Positions 1 through 5,841 of a stretch of DNA of 21,645 nt are shown here, one piece after another (within the stretch, counting starts at the first letter, position 1; the number at the start of each line of letters is the position of its first letter). This DNA comes from a virus. Under the pieces are notes generated by a model that saw nothing but the letters and a program-made list of their open reading frames with translations, was not told where the DNA came from and made no database searches. The position numbers and the translations under genes were made by a program. The DNA lies in the IMG/VR virus record IMGVR_UViG_3300046804_002057, positions 1 through 21,645 of that record, one strand, 5' to 3'.

Positions 1-1276
1 TGGTCCTCTTCTTGGACAGATCGATCTCAGACAGGTGACCGCTCTTGGATTCAACCTTGCTCCGCGGGCCAACGCGCTCCGCTCCGCAGGCAGGGCAGAC
101 CCGCTGCAGATGCACGAAGCCGCAGGCGTGACACTTCATCTCTTTTTTCTCGCGCTCGGTCTTCTCTTTCCTGACCTTGGCGTCGTAGTTCGAGGTCTTC
201 AGATCCGACACGCCATGCTCGAAGACTTCCTGCGTGTCATTCAGAAACCGCAGCAGGTTCCCCGAGTGATCCAGCCAGAGAGCGAACCCCTTCTCGTCAT
301 GCGAGCGCATCGCACGACCGATCTGCTGGATGTGACCTGAGAGACTCTTTCGATACGGCCGCGCTCCGATGCCGATCTTGATGTCCGTCACATCAAAACC
401 CTTGGCCAGTGCCTCACAGGAGACCAGACCAATGATCTGCGAATCGGGCTTGCGAAACTCCTCAATCAGCTCCCGGCGCCGCTCGCTGCTACCGTCCTTG
501 TAGCTGATCTGCTGAAAGTTGTAGCCCCGCTCCTGAAACATCCGGCAGAGCTCAGCGCCATGCGCTACGGTCGCTGAGAAGGCAATCGTTTTCGCAGGGC
601 CATCAAAGTATTGCAGCGACTTGTTGATCCATTCCTCAACAACATCCCCCACGATCTTGATGCCTCGCGTCTCGATCTCTTTCTCTTTCCACTCGCCGTC
701 AAACTTGATCTCGGCGCCAGTCATGTCGATCTCTTTTGCCGCGTAGCACTTGAGCGGCACCAACCAGTTCTGGTCGATTAGCTTGTTCGTGGTCGTGCTG
801 TTGACGACATTGGTGAAGATCTGACCCATGCCCTTGGTGAAAGGGGTTGCGGTCAATCCAACCACTCTGGCTGGCGTGTTCTCGCAGTAGTCGATCACCG
901 ACTTGTACATCGTATGCGCTTCATCCCAGACAATCAGCGAGGGCGGATCAATATCCCGACGCGCCAAGGTCTGCGCCGACACGACTTGGATCGGCTCCCA
1001 CGGACGATGCCTCCAGTGATTGGCCTGAATCACGCCATGCTTGATCCCGTACTTATCAAGGGTCATGCTGGTCTGATCAACAAGCGACACGCGATCACAA
1101 ATGAAGAACGCTCGCGTGCCTTTGTTGAACGCCTCGCCCAACAGGTACGAAGCAATCACCGTCTTGCCTGCGCCGGTCGGGGCGACCAGCAATTGACACC
1201 GATGCCCCTCCCGAATGCCGTCGCGCAGCCTGTCAATACACTCTCTCTGGTAGTCTCTCAGTTCATCAAAGTTCAT
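1..1276 (-). CDS. SF2 DEAD/DEAH-box helicase, C-terminus cut by window edge
   Basis: My own translation of the minus strand gives at least 425 residues open at the left edge. It shows superfamily 2 helicase motifs in order: Walker A APTGAGKT (residues 32-39), DEAH (118-121), LTATP (141-145) and motif VI QQIGRAMR (317-324). A Cys4 zinc knuckle follows (C382, C385, C394, C397). It should be an ATP-dependent DNA or RNA translocase used in phage replication, recombination or repair; the exact pathway cannot be read from sequence. The start is the ATG at 1276, with AGGAG about 7 nt upstream. It is the third gene of the leftward early unit, after the ParB-like gene, and is separated from it by a 50-nt gap holding a dyad element. 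The family call is firm; restriction-type or UvsW-type subfamily is not assigned. Confidence 0.93.
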   Translation of the reverse strand, partial: MNFDELRDYQRECIDRLRDGIREGHRCQLLVAPTGAGKTVIASYLLGEAFNKGTRAFFICDRVSLVDQTSMTLDKYGIKHGVIQANHWRHRPWEPIQVVSAQTLARRDIDPPSLIVWDEAHTMYKSVIDYCENTPARVVGLTATPFTKGMGQIFTNVVNSTTTNKLIDQNWLVPLKCYAAKEIDMTGAEIKFDGEWKEKEIETRGIKIVGDVVEEWINKSLQYFDGPAKTIAFSATVAHGAELCRMFQERGYNFQQISYKDGSSERRRELIEEFRKPDSQIIGLVSCEALAKGFDVTDIKIGIGARPYRKSLSGHIQQIGRAMRSHDEKGFALWLDHSGNLLRFLNDTQEVFEHGVSDLKTSNYDAKVRKEKTEREKKEMKCHACGFVHLQRVCPACGAERVGPRSKVESKSGHLSEIDLSKKRT

Positions 1277-1301
1277 GGTTTCTCCTGTGTGTCAAGCGAG
1301 A

Positions 1302-1325
1302 AAATAGGTCAAAATAAACCCATTT
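1302..1325. promoter_or_regulatory. 24-bp dyad, copy 1 (shared with 19120-19143)
   Basis: The forward sequence is AAATAGGTC, six bases, then AACCCATTT: an imperfect inverted repeat with 9-base arms. It begins right after the ParB-like stop and lies upstream of the helicase start. The left arm and the geometry match the element at 19120-19143, and the similarity extends to a CTTGACA about 10 bases further along the minus strand. It could be an operator, or a weak hairpin terminator followed by a T-rich run; I saw no convincing -10 box. Confidence 0.5.
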
Positions 1326-1326
1326 C

Positions 1327-2148
1327 TCAACGCGCCAGCGCAATCAATTCGCTCTCAAGTTTTTTAACTCTCGACGATAAGTAGTTGTTTTGTCTCGTCA
1401 TTTCGGAACACTTGTTCTGCCACTGATCTCGTGCGGCCGTCATAGACCTGAGCTCTCGCTGCAGCTTTTTCAGTTCCTCGACCTCTCGGCCGCCCTGCAC
1501 TGCGCTGCACGCCTTGAACTCTTCCGCGAGCGCAACGTAGTTGGTCTTTAGATCCTGATAAACGGACAGCGGGATCATCTCTTCCTTCGGCTTCTCCTGT
1601 CTCGGCTTCTTCTGACCAGAGGTCTTCGCTGCCTGCTTTTGCTTGGCCGGCGGCTCTTTGGACAACTTGGCCGCCTCGGCAACAGACATCCTGCCTTCCT
1701 TCACCGCTTCCTGTACTTCAGGCTGCGCTTGGGTTGCCTGCTTCGCATTCTTCATCGTGCTCTTGGATACTTGCGTCAGCTCTGCAGCCTTCTCCAAGGT
1801 CATCGTTGCAACCTGCAGGCTTTTGCTCGGGCGACCTGATGACTTTGCCCAATCAGCCAGCTCTGCAAAGATGAACGACCGTTGACTCGGATTCAGATGC
1901 CGGCGATGCAGGTTCTGGCTCAACACAAACGCAACAGGATCATCGCCCTCCCAATCCGCCATGCGCATCTTTTTGACATTGAGTTCGACGCAAGCCTGAT
2001 ACCGATGCCAACCATCAAGGATCTTGCCTTGATAGATCAGGATCGGATTGCGCAGGCCGTTCAAGTCAACATCATCAACCAACGCCTTGAATTGTTCATC
2101 AGGCATCGGAGGGAATGCTTTGCTCAGCGGATGTTGTACATAGCTCAT
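1327..2148 (-). CDS. ParB/Spo0J-like N-terminal domain protein with HTH and coiled coil
   Basis: A 273-aa protein. Residues 33-51 contain RNPILIYQGKILDGWHRYQ, matching the ParB-family motif (ILDGxHRY). Residues 79-90 (NLHRRHLNPSQR) match the second ParB motif. A helix-turn-helix-like stretch follows at about 118-140 (TLEKAAELTQVSKSTMKNA). Then come a Lys/Pro/Gln-rich linker (about 160-190) and a predicted coiled coil (about 200-270). ParB-fold proteins bind DNA and CTP, or act as nucleases in some phage and plasmid members. No ParA partner is visible, so plasmid-style partition is not supported; regulation or DNA processing is more likely. The ATG overlaps the Cro-like stop (ATGA), so the two are translationally coupled. 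Confidence 0.85.
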   Translation of the reverse strand: MSYVQHPLSKAFPPMPDEQFKALVDDVDLNGLRNPILIYQGKILDGWHRYQACVELNVKKMRMADWEGDDPVAFVLSQNLHRRHLNPSQRSFIFAELADWAKSSGRPSKSLQVATMTLEKAAELTQVSKSTMKNAKQATQAQPEVQEAVKEGRMSVAEAAKLSKEPPAKQKQAAKTSGQKKPRQEKPKEEMIPLSVYQDLKTNYVALAEEFKACSAVQGGREVEELKKLQRELRSMTAARDQWQNKCSEMTRQNNYLSSRVKKLESELIALAR

Positions 2149-2390
2149 TTGACATTCTCCAGTTCAGGCCAGATCTGCGGCCAAAGTTTCGGAAACAATC
2201 GTTTTCTCCCTATCCTGCCTTTGGTCTTGACTTCCAGCGGATAGGCCAACAACACCAACTTCCATGAAGGAATTTCCTGCATGTGCTTCCAATCGCTCAC
2301 AGTAGACATTGCTGATTGACTCAGCCTTGCCGCCTGCGCCGTACCACCGACCGCCTTGATGATGCTGGCCGGCTTGAGTTTCGCTGCCAT
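2145..2390 (-). CDS. Cro/CI-like helix-turn-helix repressor
   Basis: An 81-aa protein. I chose the ATG at 2390 because GGGAGG lies about 5 nt upstream; an in-frame ATG at 2418 has no good ribosome site and sits in the promoter. Residues 8-35 (IIKAVGGTAQAARLSQSAMSTVSDWK) look like the HTH of small Cro or YdaS-type regulators. A short basic region (KTKGRIGRKRLF) follows. It is the first gene of the leftward early unit and directly faces the divergent promoter at 2414-2447, its obvious target. This is consistent with a lytic/early switch, but a single small repressor does not prove a temperate life cycle. Confidence 0.75.
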   Translation of the reverse strand: MAAKLKPASIIKAVGGTAQAARLSQSAMSTVSDWKHMQEIPSWKLVLLAYPLEVKTKGRIGRKRLFPKLWPQIWPELENVK

Positions 2391-2413
2391 CTTGCCCTCC
2401 CAAAAAAAAGGAG

Positions 2414-2442
2414 TTGACATCGTATTCGCTTTTGCGTAATGT
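2414..2442 (+). promoter_or_regulatory. Sigma70-type promoter for the rightward early operon
   Basis: The sequence reads TTGACA (2414-2419), a 17-bp spacer, then TAATGT (2437-2442). The -35 is perfect and the -10 matches 4 of 6 consensus bases. Transcription would start near 2449, just before a small CCC-TTC-GGG hairpin (2453-2461) and the AGGAG ribosome site of the first rightward gene at 2487. Confidence 0.75.
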
Positions 2443-2447
2443 GTCAA
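2419..2447 (-). promoter_or_regulatory. Sigma70-type promoter for the leftward early unit
   Basis: On the minus strand TTGACA (2447-2442) is followed by a 17-bp spacer and TACGAT (2424-2419). It overlaps the rightward promoter almost completely, each -10 touching the other's -35, so the two should be mutually exclusive for RNA polymerase. The outer TTGACA/TGTCAA arms also form an inverted repeat. Transcription would start near 2412, giving a short leader before the Cro-like gene. Confidence 0.7.
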
Positions 2448-2486
2448 CCGTTCCCTTCGGGAGCGCGATTATTAGGAGATGCGAAC

Positions 2487-2651
2487 ATGGACGACTGGCA
2501 GCAGCAAGCAATGCAAGAACGGATGCAGGAGCTGATTGAGGCTCTACAGAGAGCCGAGACAGGCAATGCAAGTGGCGATGATTGGAAGATCATCTATTTT
2601 GAGTGTGGACTTAGGAGAGAAAATAATGAGTTTGACCGTATCGGAAACTAA
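2487..2651 (+). CDS. Small acidic helical protein, unknown function
   Basis: A 54-aa protein and the first gene of the rightward operon. The ATG at 2487 is preceded by TTAGGAG at a good distance, which decides this start. The N-terminal half is rich in Gln, Glu and Met (MDDWQQQAMQERMQELIEAL) and should be helical. No motif was recognised. Its last 26 nt overlap the start of the SSB-like gene in another frame. Being first behind the early promoter, it may be a leader peptide or early regulator, but that is only a position-based guess. Confidence 0.6.
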   Translation: MDDWQQQAMQERMQELIEALQRAETGNASGDDWKIIYFECGLRRENNEFDRIGN

Positions 2652-3255
2652 GGGCGACTTCAAGCTGGCTCCGGCTGGCAACCATCTGGCGCGGTGCTAT
2701 AGGGTCATTGATCTTGGCACCCAAAAGACCAGTTGGCAGGGCGTAGAAAAGGCGGCCAAGAAGGTTCAGATCGTCTGGGAGTTGCATGGCGAGGATGCCG
2801 ATGGCGCCCCGCTTACGACTGATGATGGCCGTCCCTTGTCGGTGCAGCGCCGATTCACCCCCAGCCTCGGCCCCAAGGCCAAGCTGCGCGAGATCCTTGT
2901 GGCATGGCGCGGCCGTCCGTTCACCCCGGAGGAGTTGGAAGGCTTCAAGCTCCAGAACATCCTCGGCGCGTGGTGCATGTTGACGCTGACGCATGAGACT
3001 CGCAATGAGAAGACCTATGTCAACATCAGCTCGGTGACCAGCGTACCCGGCCCCATCAAAAAGATGGGACTGCCTGAGCCGGTGAATGAGCTTGTGTGGT
3101 TCGACATTGACGAGCCCGACATGGCGGTCTTCAACAGCTTCCCCGACTACTTGAAGGAAACCATCCAAGGGTCTCCGGAATGGAAGATGCGCACCGGCAA
3201 CTACGATAGTTCCTCGAAGGCTGATGATGAGCCTTCTGATGACATACCGTTCTAG
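2626..3255 (+). CDS. Phage single-stranded DNA-binding protein-like
   Basis: A 209-aa protein starting at the ATG at 2626, with AGGAG about 10 nt upstream. The body (VQIVWELHGED..., TYVNISSVTSV) looks like the OB-fold-type phage proteins of the DUF669/SSB-like group. The C-terminus is a flexible Ser/Asp stretch ending DDEPSDDIPF, the acidic tip typical of SSBs that recruits helicases and nucleases. It is followed 8 nt later by a RecB/Cas4-like nuclease gene, a pairing common in phage recombination and replication modules. The fold assignment is from pattern memory; the C-terminal tip is directly visible. Confidence 0.75.
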   Translation: MSLTVSETKGDFKLAPAGNHLARCYRVIDLGTQKTSWQGVEKAAKKVQIVWELHGEDADGAPLTTDDGRPLSVQRRFTPSLGPKAKLREILVAWRGRPFTPEELEGFKLQNILGAWCMLTLTHETRNEKTYVNISSVTSVPGPIKKMGLPEPVNELVWFDIDEPDMAVFNSFPDYLKETIQGSPEWKMRTGNYDSSSKADDEPSDDIPF

Positions 3256-3263
3256 GGGGCAGC

Positions 3264-4031
3264 ATGAGCCTGACTATCAGCAAGAACGATCACCCGGCTG
3301 AGTCCACCCACTGGTACACCGTGGATGGGCTGCCGGCTTATGAGGTGATGGCCAAGAACGGCAACATGCGCCCCACTACCTTGGCAGACGCTCGCAAGAT
3401 GAACCTGCTGCCATCGGTCTCGACCATCATCAAGTGCGCCGCCACGCCGGGTCTGGAGCAGTGGAAGATGGAGCAGATGCTCTTGGCCGCCCTGACCCTG
3501 CCTCGGTTGGCGGGAGAGAACGAGGCAGAGTTTCTGAAACGGGTGCGGGCTGACAGTAGGGAAACTGGGCGCAAGGCAGCAGATCGCGGGACGGCCGTTC
3601 ACGCGGCCGTGGAGGACTTCTACGGCGGCAAAGGCATCAAGACGCACCCCGAGATCATCCGGGGCGTAGAAAACGCTCTGACGGCCAAATTTGGGCAGCA
3701 GGACTGGCTTGCGGAGAAGTCCTTCGCCACCTCGTCTTACGGCGGGAAGGTGGATCTTTGCTCCGGTGCCGCGGTGATTGACTTCAAGACCAAGGAGTTT
3801 GGCCCAGACAAGCTCCCCACGGGCTTTGAGGAAAATGTCATGCAGCTCGCGGCCTACCGCTTCGGGCTGGGACTGAATTCCGCAAAGTGCGCGAATGTTT
3901 TCATCTCCGTCACCGAGCCCGGGCTGGTTCACATCGTCGAGTGGGACGAGGACGATCTGTTCCGGGGATGGAAGATGTTCCTTGGCTTGCTGGACTATTG
4001 GTACGCCAAAACTCAACTGAAGGAAATCTGA
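3264..4031 (+). CDS. PD-(D/E)XK nuclease, RecB/Cas4-type exonuclease
   Basis: A 255-aa protein with the full nuclease signature: RGTAVH (H113), GGKVD (D164), VIDFKTKE (D173, K175) and QLAAYRF (Q194, Y198). This order (His, Asp, DxK, QxxxY) is characteristic of the RecB/AddB/Cas4 and lambda-exonuclease-like group, which cut DNA ends with divalent metals. The start ATG at 3264 has GGGGG upstream. Its first residues (MSLTISKND) resemble those of the preceding SSB-like gene (MSLTVSETK). Probable role: end resection for recombination, or degradation of host DNA, acting with the SSB-like protein and the helicase. The stop overlaps the next ATG by one base. Confidence 0.9.
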   Translation: MSLTISKNDHPAESTHWYTVDGLPAYEVMAKNGNMRPTTLADARKMNLLPSVSTIIKCAATPGLEQWKMEQMLLAALTLPRLAGENEAEFLKRVRADSRETGRKAADRGTAVHAAVEDFYGGKGIKTHPEIIRGVENALTAKFGQQDWLAEKSFATSSYGGKVDLCSGAAVIDFKTKEFGPDKLPTGFEENVMQLAAYRFGLGLNSAKCANVFISVTEPGLVHIVEWDEDDLFRGWKMFLGLLDYWYAKTQLKEI

Positions 4032-4294
4032 TGAGACTCGCTGACCTGATCAACTATCTGTTCACCTATGACGCTTTGGCGCCGGAACTGATCCCAGTCA
4101 ACAACTGGCGTCCGCAAGATCCTCGCAGGTATGACGAGCGCCGCAAGGCCAAGATCGCCTACCTGCGCGAGCGTAACTTGTACATCTTGGATGGGCATTT
4201 CACCCCGACCAAGGCGGCCAACACCGACATCACCGTGACCTTCAACCGCGAGCGCCAGCAGCTTGGCGCCCAACTCATACAGGTGGCGAAATGA
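4031..4294 (+). CDS. Small conserved-looking phage protein, unknown function
   Basis: An 87-aa protein whose ATG shares one base with the nuclease stop (TGATG), so translation is coupled. It is mixed charged and aromatic (NNWRPQDPRRYDERRKAKIAYLRERNLYILDG) with no cysteines, no membrane segment and no motif I recognise. The basic middle (residues about 32-48) could bind nucleic acid. It sits between the nuclease and a lipoprotein gene. Coding is supported by coupling and by continuous, GC-rich codon use like its neighbours. Confidence 0.65.
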   Translation: MRLADLINYLFTYDALAPELIPVNNWRPQDPRRYDERRKAKIAYLRERNLYILDGHFTPTKAANTDITVTFNRERQQLGAQLIQVAK

Positions 4295-4584
4295 GAACCC
4301 TAGCAATCGCAGCAACAGCCCTTCTGGGCGCTTGCGCCTCTCTTCCGGGTGCTAATAACAAGATCGAGCCGGTCGTCGCTCCTGCGGCTCCTGATGCGGC
4401 CTCTGGGCTGGCCGTGGAGAAGGAGGTGCAGGCGCTGACCCGGGCGGAAGTGATCGCTGGAATCAACGAGTGCGAGGCGGCAGGTCTTCGGCCGGTCGTC
4501 CTTTCAACCAAGCGCCGGGTCAATGGCCAACAAATCCCCGCCGTCGTGGAGGTGACATGCCTGCCCAAGATCCAACAAAAATGA
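4291..4584 (+). CDS. Small phage-encoded lipoprotein
   Basis: A 97-aa protein with a short signal peptide: MRTLAIAATALLGAC, a good lipobox (LLGAC) placing the lipidated cysteine at residue 15. The mature part has an Ala/Pro-rich linker (about 25-40) and a small domain with two more cysteines, C61 and C90, that could form a disulfide in the periplasm. It is not in the lysis cassette, so an Rz1-type spanin role is unlikely. Early phage lipoproteins of similar size (for example T5 Llp) block receptors and exclude superinfecting phage; that role is an inference from size, lipobox and early position. The ATG overlaps the previous stop (ATGA). Confidence 0.75.
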   Translation: MRTLAIAATALLGACASLPGANNKIEPVVAPAAPDAASGLAVEKEVQALTRAEVIAGINECEAAGLRPVVLSTKRRVNGQQIPAVVEVTCLPKIQQK

Positions 4585-4952
4585 GACCGGCAGCCAAGCG
4601 AGTTATCGAAGCGATGCGGGAAGTGCGTCTTGCCAACAAGGAAATCACCACCCGCAACATCGCGGAGCAGTTGGGCATCAAGGTTCAGACCGTGGGCGCC
4701 AACCTGCAGAGGATGGCCAAGGAAGGCTTGATCAGACGCCACGGCATGATCCTTCAGTTCGACGGTGCGAACCGGGCGAAGAATGTGCTGTGGCGTATCA
4801 ACACACTGGTAGTGCGCAAACTGGAGGCAGCAGCAAATGCCGCAAACGACGAGAACAAAAAGACCAGCAGATCAACCGGCGCGATGCACGATGTGCAAAG
4901 TTGTAAAGCAACCAAACGAGTATCACAAGACGCGGTACAACACGCTCAATAG
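4557..4952 (+). CDS. Winged-helix/HTH DNA-binding protein
   Basis: A 131-aa protein starting at the ATG at 4557 behind a strong GGAGGTGAC, inside the end of the lipoprotein gene. Residues about 30-65 (ITTRNIAEQLGIKVQTVGANLQRMAKEGLIRR) read as a MarR/LexA-like winged helix: recognition helix around VQTVGANLQRM, wing after GLIRRHGM. It is probably a transcription regulator of the early or middle operon. The tail from residue 94 on (Asn, Lys, Ser rich) lies wholly over the start of the zinc-finger gene in another frame, so the extent of the C-terminus is less certain than the domain. Confidence 0.7.
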   Translation: MPAQDPTKMRPAAKRVIEAMREVRLANKEITTRNIAEQLGIKVQTVGANLQRMAKEGLIRRHGMILQFDGANRAKNVLWRINTLVVRKLEAAANAANDENKKTSRSTGAMHDVQSCKATKRVSQDAVQHAQ

Positions 4953-5034
4953 CTGGTGCAAGGAATGTGTGAAGGAAGACAACAGATTCCGGTACCACGC
5001 ATACAAAGAGAAGAAAGGAAAGACGGATGGCTAA
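4837..5034 (+). CDS. Small Cys4 zinc-finger protein, HNH-associated type
   Basis: A 65-aa protein with paired CxxC motifs: RCTMC (C17, C20) and WCKEC (C41, C44). Between them is the pattern KxxKQPNEYHKTRYNTLNS, typical of the zinc-finger leader found in front of phage HNH nucleases and as stand-alone peptides. No HNH catalytic core follows, so it is not itself a complete nuclease. GGAGG lies about 7 nt upstream of the ATG at 4837. The gene overlaps the winged-helix gene by 116 nt in a different frame, an unusually long overlap for this genome. It probably binds nucleic acid or protein. Confidence 0.7.
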   Translation: MPQTTRTKRPADQPARCTMCKVVKQPNEYHKTRYNTLNSWCKECVKEDNRFRYHAYKEKKGKTDG

Positions 5035-5233
5035 GCTGCCTTACACATACACAATCTGCCCACCAAATGATCCACCGAAACAATACACAGCCATGACGCC
5101 GTGGATGGTCAAAGCCTTGCGCCACGGCAACGACTTGACGATTGATCAAAGAGCGGCGGTCTATCCGGCGCATTCGGATGACTTTGAAGGGAAGCTGGCA
5201 CGGTTGCTGGCAAACGCAAGGGAGAAGAAATGA
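5027..5233 (+). CDS. Small phage protein, unknown function
   Basis: A 68-aa protein, start ATG 5027 with AAAGGAAAG upstream and an 8-nt overlap with the zinc-finger gene. The N-terminus is rich in Tyr and Pro (MAKLPYTYTICPPNDPPKQY). The rest is helical and charged (TPWMVKALRHG...GKLARLLANAREKK). No motif was recognised. Part of the chain of small middle genes that run to 7583. Confidence 0.6.
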   Translation: MAKLPYTYTICPPNDPPKQYTAMTPWMVKALRHGNDLTIDQRAAVYPAHSDDFEGKLARLLANAREKK

Positions 5234-5409
5234 TTTTCTTTGGTGGAGTGTTCATGGTAGTGGCGGCGTTTGCGGTGTTCATGATGTTTGCCGATCCGGT
5301 GAACAACAAACGAGTGTGGCTGGAGGATGCCTGTGCGGCGGTGATGATGCTCGGGTTCGGTGTGATGGTAATTGGCGCGTGTGTTTGGATCGGAAGGGTG
5401 CTGGGATGA
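5230..5409 (+). CDS. Small two-segment membrane protein
   Basis: I translated this 59-aa frame by hand. It begins at the ATG at 5230, which overlaps the previous stop (ATGA), and ends at 5409. Two hydrophobic segments are separated by a charged loop: FFGGVFMVVAAFAVFMMF (about 3-20) and CAAVMMLGFGVMVIGACVWI (about 36-55). It should be an inner-membrane protein. It lies in the early/middle operon far from the lysis genes, so a role in membrane take-over or superinfection exclusion is more plausible than holin; no function can be assigned. Confidence 0.6.
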   Translation: MIFFGGVFMVVAAFAVFMMFADPVNNKRVWLEDACAAVMMLGFGVMVIGACVWIGRVLG

Positions 5410-5570
5410 GTGACATTGAGGTAATGATTGCGTACCTGCAACTCAAGATACGCCAGCGTGACTGGCACGGCGTGGCTGATGCTGCGATGGACATCAGGGA
5501 GATGGAAGCGCGTTTGCGTAGCATGCCCACGGTAATGGTTGCTCCAAAAGAAAACAAAAATGCCAGCTAA
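5406..5570 (+). CDS. Small helical protein, unknown function
   Basis: A 54-aa protein starting at the ATG at 5406, coupled to the membrane protein by an ATGA overlap. The sequence begins MSDIEVMIAYLQLKIRQRDW and continues as an amphipathic helical stretch (GVADAAMDIREMEARLRSM) with an Asn/Lys tail. No known motif. Its pattern, a helix of about 40 residues built from LQxKIxxxDWxGVADAAxDIRExEA, resembles the 59-aa product at 6999-7178 (IQKDHRRCYEALLKRDWEKAAYFADAIQ), hinting at a shared small helical fold. Confidence 0.6.
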   Translation: MSDIEVMIAYLQLKIRQRDWHGVADAAMDIREMEARLRSMPTVMVAPKENKNAS

Positions 5571-5589
5571 CGGATGGAGAAAGAGACAA

Positions 5590-5841
5590 ATGCAATGGAT
5601 ATCGAATGATGAGAACAAACGGCGAAACGAAGCCTTCGCAGAGTTTATTGGCGGCGTTGCTTATGAAGAGGACGGAGGCTGGTCGAAAGAGGTCTGGGAC
5701 GCGGCGTGGAGCGCGAGACGCGAATGGGTTGGGCTGACGGATGAGGAAATTGACGATTGTTTCGGTATGGATAACGGATTTAGCCCATACGATGCAATTA
5801 AAAAAGCAGAAGCCAAACTCAAGGAGAAGAACAATGTATGA
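5590..5841 (+). CDS. Modular small phage protein with REWVGLTDEE motif (1)
   Basis: An 83-aa protein. I prefer the ATG at 5590, with GGAG about 10 nt upstream. An in-frame ATG at 5560 would add 10 residues and overlap the previous stop but has no ribosome site. The N-terminal part (about 1-40) is unique. Residues 44-53 are REWVGLTDEE, also present in the gene at 6055, and the C-terminus ends AEAKLKEKN, shared with two neighbours. The motif looks like a mobile cassette fused to different N-terminal parts. Function unknown; abundance in phage early regions suggests a host-interaction role. Confidence 0.65.
   Translation: MQWISNDENKRRNEAFAEFIGGVAYEEDGGWSKEVWDAAWSARREWVGLTDEEIDDCFGMDNGFSPYDAIKKAEAKLKEKNNV
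5719..5748 (+). repeat. 30-bp direct repeat, copy 1 (REWVGLTDEE module)
   Basis: This stretch matches 6283-6312 at 29 of 30 positions by eye, differing only at one third-codon base (gacGgat versus gacTgat). It encodes the REWVGLTDEE core in both proteins. Near-identity at the DNA level, with unrelated flanks, points to a recent duplication or recombination rather than convergent protein selection. Confidence 0.85.
5812..5833 (+). repeat. 22-bp gene-end/RBS repeat, copy 1
   Basis: A 22-bp sequence ending one gene (encoding AKLKEKN) and carrying AAGGAGAAG, the ribosome site of the following gene. It recurs perfectly at 6032-6053, and in diverged form at 6364-6384 (gccaagctgcgggagaagaac). The repeat thus doubles as C-terminal coding sequence and as translation start signal for the next cistron. 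Confidence 0.85.

Noticed and set aside
1290-1300. TTGACA on the minus strand before the helicase as a -35 box
   Set aside because: The matching -10 would fall inside the helicase gene and does not resemble TATAAT. The same TTGACA before the adaptor also lacks a good -10.
2145-2390. Toxin-antitoxin system based on the small HTH protein
   Set aside because: The neighbouring genes are ParB-like and helicase; no toxin family was seen, and the divergent promoter fits a phage repressor better.
3252-4016. 254-codon minus-strand frame over the nuclease gene
   Set aside because: The plus-strand frame contains the full PD-(D/E)XK signature; the reverse is a shadow.
4837-4870. Programmed frameshift joining winged-helix and zinc-finger proteins
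   Set aside because: The only slippery-looking run (C AAA AAG) would favour -1, while the zinc-finger gene lies in the +1 frame and has its own GGAGG ribosome site.
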